Below are positions 61,296 through 64,000 of a DNA stretch of 64,000 bases, one piece after another. How positions within the stretch are numbered: the first letter of the stretch is position 1; the number at the start of each line of letters is the position of its first letter. The stretch is taken from NCBI RefSeq assembly GCF_000647975.1, contig NZ_JFKE01000005.1, forward strand, positions 310,001-374,000, given 5' to 3'. This DNA comes from Actibacterium mucosum KCTC 23349 (lineage in GTDB: Bacteria; Pseudomonadota; Alphaproteobacteria; Rhodobacterales; Rhodobacteraceae). The notes beneath the pieces were generated by a model, which made no database searches, was not told the DNA's origin, and saw only the letters and a program-made list of their open reading frames with translations. A program made the translations under genes and the position numbers.

Positions 61296-63185
61296 TCAGC
61301 CGGGATAGCCCAATGTTTTCAATGCCGCACCAATTTCATCAAGGACGGTGGGGTCCTCGATCGTGGCGGGCATCTTGTAATCGGCACCGTCGGCGATCTT
61401 AACCATGGTGGCCCGCAGGATCTTGCCAGACCGGGTTTTCGGCAGGCGCGACACAACGCAGGCTTGTTTGAACGCCGCCACCGGGCCGATCTGATCGCGG
61501 ATCAGTTTGACGCATTCGGTGGCGATGTCGCCATGATCGCGATCCACCCCGGCCGACAGGCAGACAAAGCCCACCGGCGCCTGACCCTTCAGCGCGTCCG
61601 ACACGCCGATCACGGCGCATTCGGCCACATCCGGGTGGGCGGCCAGAACCTCCTCCATCGCGCCGGTCGACAACCGGTGCCCGGCGACGTTGATCACGTC
61701 ATCGGTGCGCGCCATGATGAACAGATAGCCATCCTCGTCAATATACCCCGCATCGCCGGTTTCGTAATGGCCGGGGAAGTTGGTCAGATAGCTTTTGAGG
61801 TACCGATCCTCGGCGTTCCACAGGGTCTGCAGGGTGCCCGGTGGCAGGGGCAGGGGGGTGACAATCGCGCCAAGCTCGCCCGCTGGCATCTCGTCGCCCT
61901 CGTCATTCACGATCTTCATCGCATAGCCGGGCATCGGCACCGCGGGCGAGCCGGGTTTCACCGGCAGCAGTTCGATCCCCACCGGGTTGCACACGGCCGG
62001 ATAGCCCAGCTCGGTCTGCCACCAATGGTCGATGATCGGCACGCCCAGCTTATCCTGCGCCCAGGTGATCGTATCGGGGTCGGCCCGTTCGCCGGCAAGG
62101 TAGACATTGCGCAGCGCCGACAGGTCATATTTGCCAATATAGTCGCCGGCCGGATCCTCGCGTTTGACGGCCCGCAGCGCGGTGGGGGCGGTGAAGAAGC
62201 TAGCGACCTTGTGTTCCGACATCACCCGCCAGAACGTGCCGGGATCGGGTGTGCCCACAGGCTTGCCCTCGAACACGATGGTGGTGTTGCCATGGATCAG
62301 CGGGGCATAGCAGATATAGCTGTGGCCCACGACCCAGCCCACATCGGACGCGGCCCAGAATACCTCGCCCGGCTCTACCGCATAGACATTGCGCATGGTC
62401 CAGTTCAGCGCCACCAGATGCCCGCCGGTGGGGCGCACAACGCCCTTGGGCTGCCCGGTGGTGCCCGAGGTATAAAGGATATAGGCCGGGTGGTTGCCTT
62501 CGACCGGTACGCAATCGGCCAACGGCGCGTCGGCCTGAAATGCATCCCACTCGAAATCGCGGCCATCCACGAGGTCGGCCAGACACTGTTCGCGCTGCAG
62601 GATCACGCAGAATTCGGGCTTGTGGGTGGCCTGTTCGATGGCGTCATCCAGCAGGGGCTTGTATTTCACCACGCGGCTGGGTTCGATCCCGCACGAGCCC
62701 GCGATGATCGCCTTGGGCGTGGCATCGTCGATGCGTACAGCCAGTTCATGCGCGGCAAAGCCACCGAACACCACCGAATGCACCGCGCCCAGGCGCGCGC
62801 AGGCCAGCATCGCCACCAGTGCCTCGGGCACCATGGGCATATAGATCACCACGCGGTCGCCCTTGGTCACGCCGCGCTGCGCCAGCGCACCGGCCAGTCG
62901 CGCCACGCGGGTCTGCAGGTCGGCATAGGTGATCGTGGCCTTGGTGTCGGTCACCGGGCTGTCATAGATGATCGCCGCTTGCGTTCCGCGCCCCGATTTC
63001 ACGTGCCGGTCCACCGCGTTCCAGCAGGTGTTGACCATGCCGTCCGAGAACCACTCGTAAAGCGGGGCGTTATCTTCAAACAGCGCCTTCGAGGGCGCGC
63101 GGTCCCAGTCGATTGCGCCCGCAGCATCCATCCAGAAGGTTTCTGGATCGGCCTGCCAGGCGGCATAGCTCTTAGCATAGGTCAT
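61296..63185 (-). CDS. prpE: propionyl-CoA synthetase
   Basis: 629-residue acyl-CoA synthetase. MTYAKSYAAWQADPETFW is the PrpE-type N terminus. The AMP-binding P-loop is YILYTSGTTGQPKGVV, followed by WAASDVGWVVGHSYI and IDHWWQTELGYPAVCN. The regulatory lysine that is acylated lies in PKTRSGKILRATM. PrpE activates propionate for the methylcitrate or methylmalonyl route; the latter uses adenosylcobalamin, which fits the nearby B12 genes, but acetate or acrylate can also be substrates. ATG 63185 is used. Confidence 0.92.
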   Translation of the reverse strand: MTYAKSYAAWQADPETFWMDAAGAIDWDRAPSKALFEDNAPLYEWFSDGMVNTCWNAVDRHVKSGRGTQAAIIYDSPVTDTKATITYADLQTRVARLAGALAQRGVTKGDRVVIYMPMVPEALVAMLACARLGAVHSVVFGGFAAHELAVRIDDATPKAIIAGSCGIEPSRVVKYKPLLDDAIEQATHKPEFCVILQREQCLADLVDGRDFEWDAFQADAPLADCVPVEGNHPAYILYTSGTTGQPKGVVRPTGGHLVALNWTMRNVYAVEPGEVFWAASDVGWVVGHSYICYAPLIHGNTTIVFEGKPVGTPDPGTFWRVMSEHKVASFFTAPTALRAVKREDPAGDYIGKYDLSALRNVYLAGERADPDTITWAQDKLGVPIIDHWWQTELGYPAVCNPVGIELLPVKPGSPAVPMPGYAMKIVNDEGDEMPAGELGAIVTPLPLPPGTLQTLWNAEDRYLKSYLTNFPGHYETGDAGYIDEDGYLFIMARTDDVINVAGHRLSTGAMEEVLAAHPDVAECAVIGVSDALKGQAPVGFVCLSAGVDRDHGDIATECVKLIRDQIGPVAAFKQACVVSRLPKTRSGKILRATMVKIADGADYKMPATIEDPTVLDEIGAALKTLGYPG

Positions 63186-63319
63186 GTCACGGCTCCTCAT
63201 CCGTATACATTTGCATGCTCTCGTACGGACAAGATGCGCATACCGCGCACCAAAGGGCAAGGCGCCCGCCTGCGGCACTTGCGCCCCGGTGGCGCAAACA
63301 TTCTGAAACCTGCGCGCGA

Positions 63320-64000
63320 TCAGCCGTAGTGGGCCACCGGTGTACCAGCCAGCGCCGACAGGTTCAAAAGCCCGCGCGCCGTAACCGATTGCGTGGCGAT
63401 ATGGGCGCGGTTGCCCATGCCCATCAGGATCGGCCCCACCTCCAACCCGCGCGCCCGCATTTTCAGCGTGTTGCGCACGGCCGAAGCTGCATCGGTATTG
63501 GCAAAGACCAGGACATTGGCCGCGCCGTTTATGCGGCTATCGGGGAAAATCCGCGCGCGCAGTTCGGCATCCAAAGCGGCGTCGGTGTGCATCTCGCCCT
63601 CATAGGCAAAATCCGGCGCCATATCGTCCAGTTGTTCCATCGCCCCGCGCATCAATAGCCCCGAACGCGTGTTCAGATTGCCAAACTGCGAATGTGAACA
63701 CAGCGCGATATTGGGTGTCAGGCCAAAGCGGCGCACATGGCGGGCCGCGCCAACTACCGTTTCGACGATCTGGTCGACAGTGGGTTCGGCATGTACATGG
63801 GTGTCGGCGATAAACAGCGGCCCATCTTCGAGGATCATCAGGCTGAGCGCGCCCACCGGGTGCAGCCCGTCACGCGCCAGAACCTGGCTGATATAGTTCA
63901 GGTGCCAGCCGTATTGACCAAACGTGCCGCAGATCATGCTGTCGGCCTCGCCGCGATGTACCATGACGGCGGCGATGGCCGTGGTGTTGGTGCGCATGAT
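63320..64000 (-). CDS. maeB: NADP-dependent malic enzyme, C-terminal part (runs out of the window)
   Basis: The visible 3' end encodes about 227 residues of the phosphotransacetylase-like domain of MaeB-type malic enzymes: AAVMVHRGEADSMICGTFGQYGWHLNYI, FIADTHVHAEPTVDQI, PNIALCSHSQFGNL and VFANTDAASAVRNTLK. A free phosphotransacetylase is less likely, as the wording is that of malic enzyme tails. The catalytic malic domain and the start are beyond position 64000. Confidence 0.85.
   Translation of the reverse strand: MMRTNTTAIAAVMVHRGEADSMICGTFGQYGWHLNYISQVLARDGLHPVGALSLMILEDGPLFIADTHVHAEPTVDQIVETVVGAARHVRRFGLTPNIALCSHSQFGNLNTRSGLLMRGAMEQLDDMAPDFAYEGEMHTDAALDAELRARIFPDSRINGAANVLVFANTDAASAVRNTLKMRARGLEVGPILMGMGNRAHIATQSVTARGLLNLSALAGTPVAHYG

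Noticed and set aside
61212-63329. Open frame of 705 codons opposite prpE
   Set aside because: Antisense shadow of a full-length acyl-CoA synthetase; the translation has no recognisable motif and an atypical composition.
1-64000. CRISPR arrays, tRNA or rRNA genes, intact insertion sequences, prophage or origin
   Set aside because: No regularly spaced repeats, no clover-leaf or ribosomal RNA sequence and no transposase or integrase reading frame were seen.

Overview
The window is chromosomal DNA of an alphaproteobacterium, most likely a Rhodobacterales (Roseobacter-group) member. The main clues are the complete-looking aerobic corrin pathway (CobF, CobG, CobN), a GHMP-type threonine kinase of the BluE type, an Hsp20-DUF1150 pair, a fused ATP sulfurylase/APS kinase and a Hint-domain protein. 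Nothing was computed or searched; all calls come from reading sequence and translations.

Layout. 1-12.6 kb is an accessory-looking, visibly less GC-rich stretch: a PhzF-like isomerase, an exported alpha/beta hydrolase, a PPOX-fold protein, LysR and AraC regulators, an NmrA-type reductase, a flavodoxin gene framed by inverted repeats, an iron/polyamine-type ABC importer whose ATPase is convergent to its partners, an orphan 100-residue protein and a Nudix hydrolase. 12.7-26.9 kb is housekeeping: an EamA transporter, purE-purK, a heat-shock pair behind a sigma-32-like promoter, sat/cysC, trxB, an Lrp regulator, a Hint protein, a 43-residue basic protein, the overlapping lgt-midA-pgeF operon, ubiK, DUF4202, YceI and a multi-spanning membrane protein.

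27.0-49.8 kb is a cobalamin island. A minus-strand operon, DUF1636-cobW-cobN-cobG-cobH-cobI-cobJ-(cobK)-cobL-cobE-cobM-cobB-cobA-cobF, starts behind a cobalamin riboswitch (40955-41137), and most neighbours overlap by 1-11 nt. cobK alone lies on the opposite strand inside the operon; its ATG and the cobL ATG overlap in one CATG. Around the operon sit cobO, cobQ, the aminopropanol-arm genes bluF-bluE-cobD-cobC (threonine to threonine phosphate to aminopropanol phosphate to adenosylcobinamide phosphate) and cobU-cobT-cobS (activation, alpha-ribazole phosphate, joining). The cobaltochelatase partners CobS/CobT, CobR and BluB are not in the window.

49.8-58.2 kb carries an HxlR regulator, nadA-nadB-nadC (nadB appears to start at CTG), an AraC regulator, an ornithine cyclodeaminase-like gene, glyA and NAD kinase. 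NadC makes nicotinate mononucleotide, which is also a CobT substrate, so the two clusters are linked by a metabolite. 58.2-64 kb holds a sigma-54 activator with a sensorless hybrid kinase, prpE and the 3' part of a maeB-type malic enzyme cut by the window edge.

The most unusual observations are the antisense cobK with shared start nucleotides, the CTG start of nadB, five convergent gene pairs that share stop codons in exactly 4 nt, inverted repeats around the flavodoxin gene, and a four-step phosphorelay without a sensor domain.
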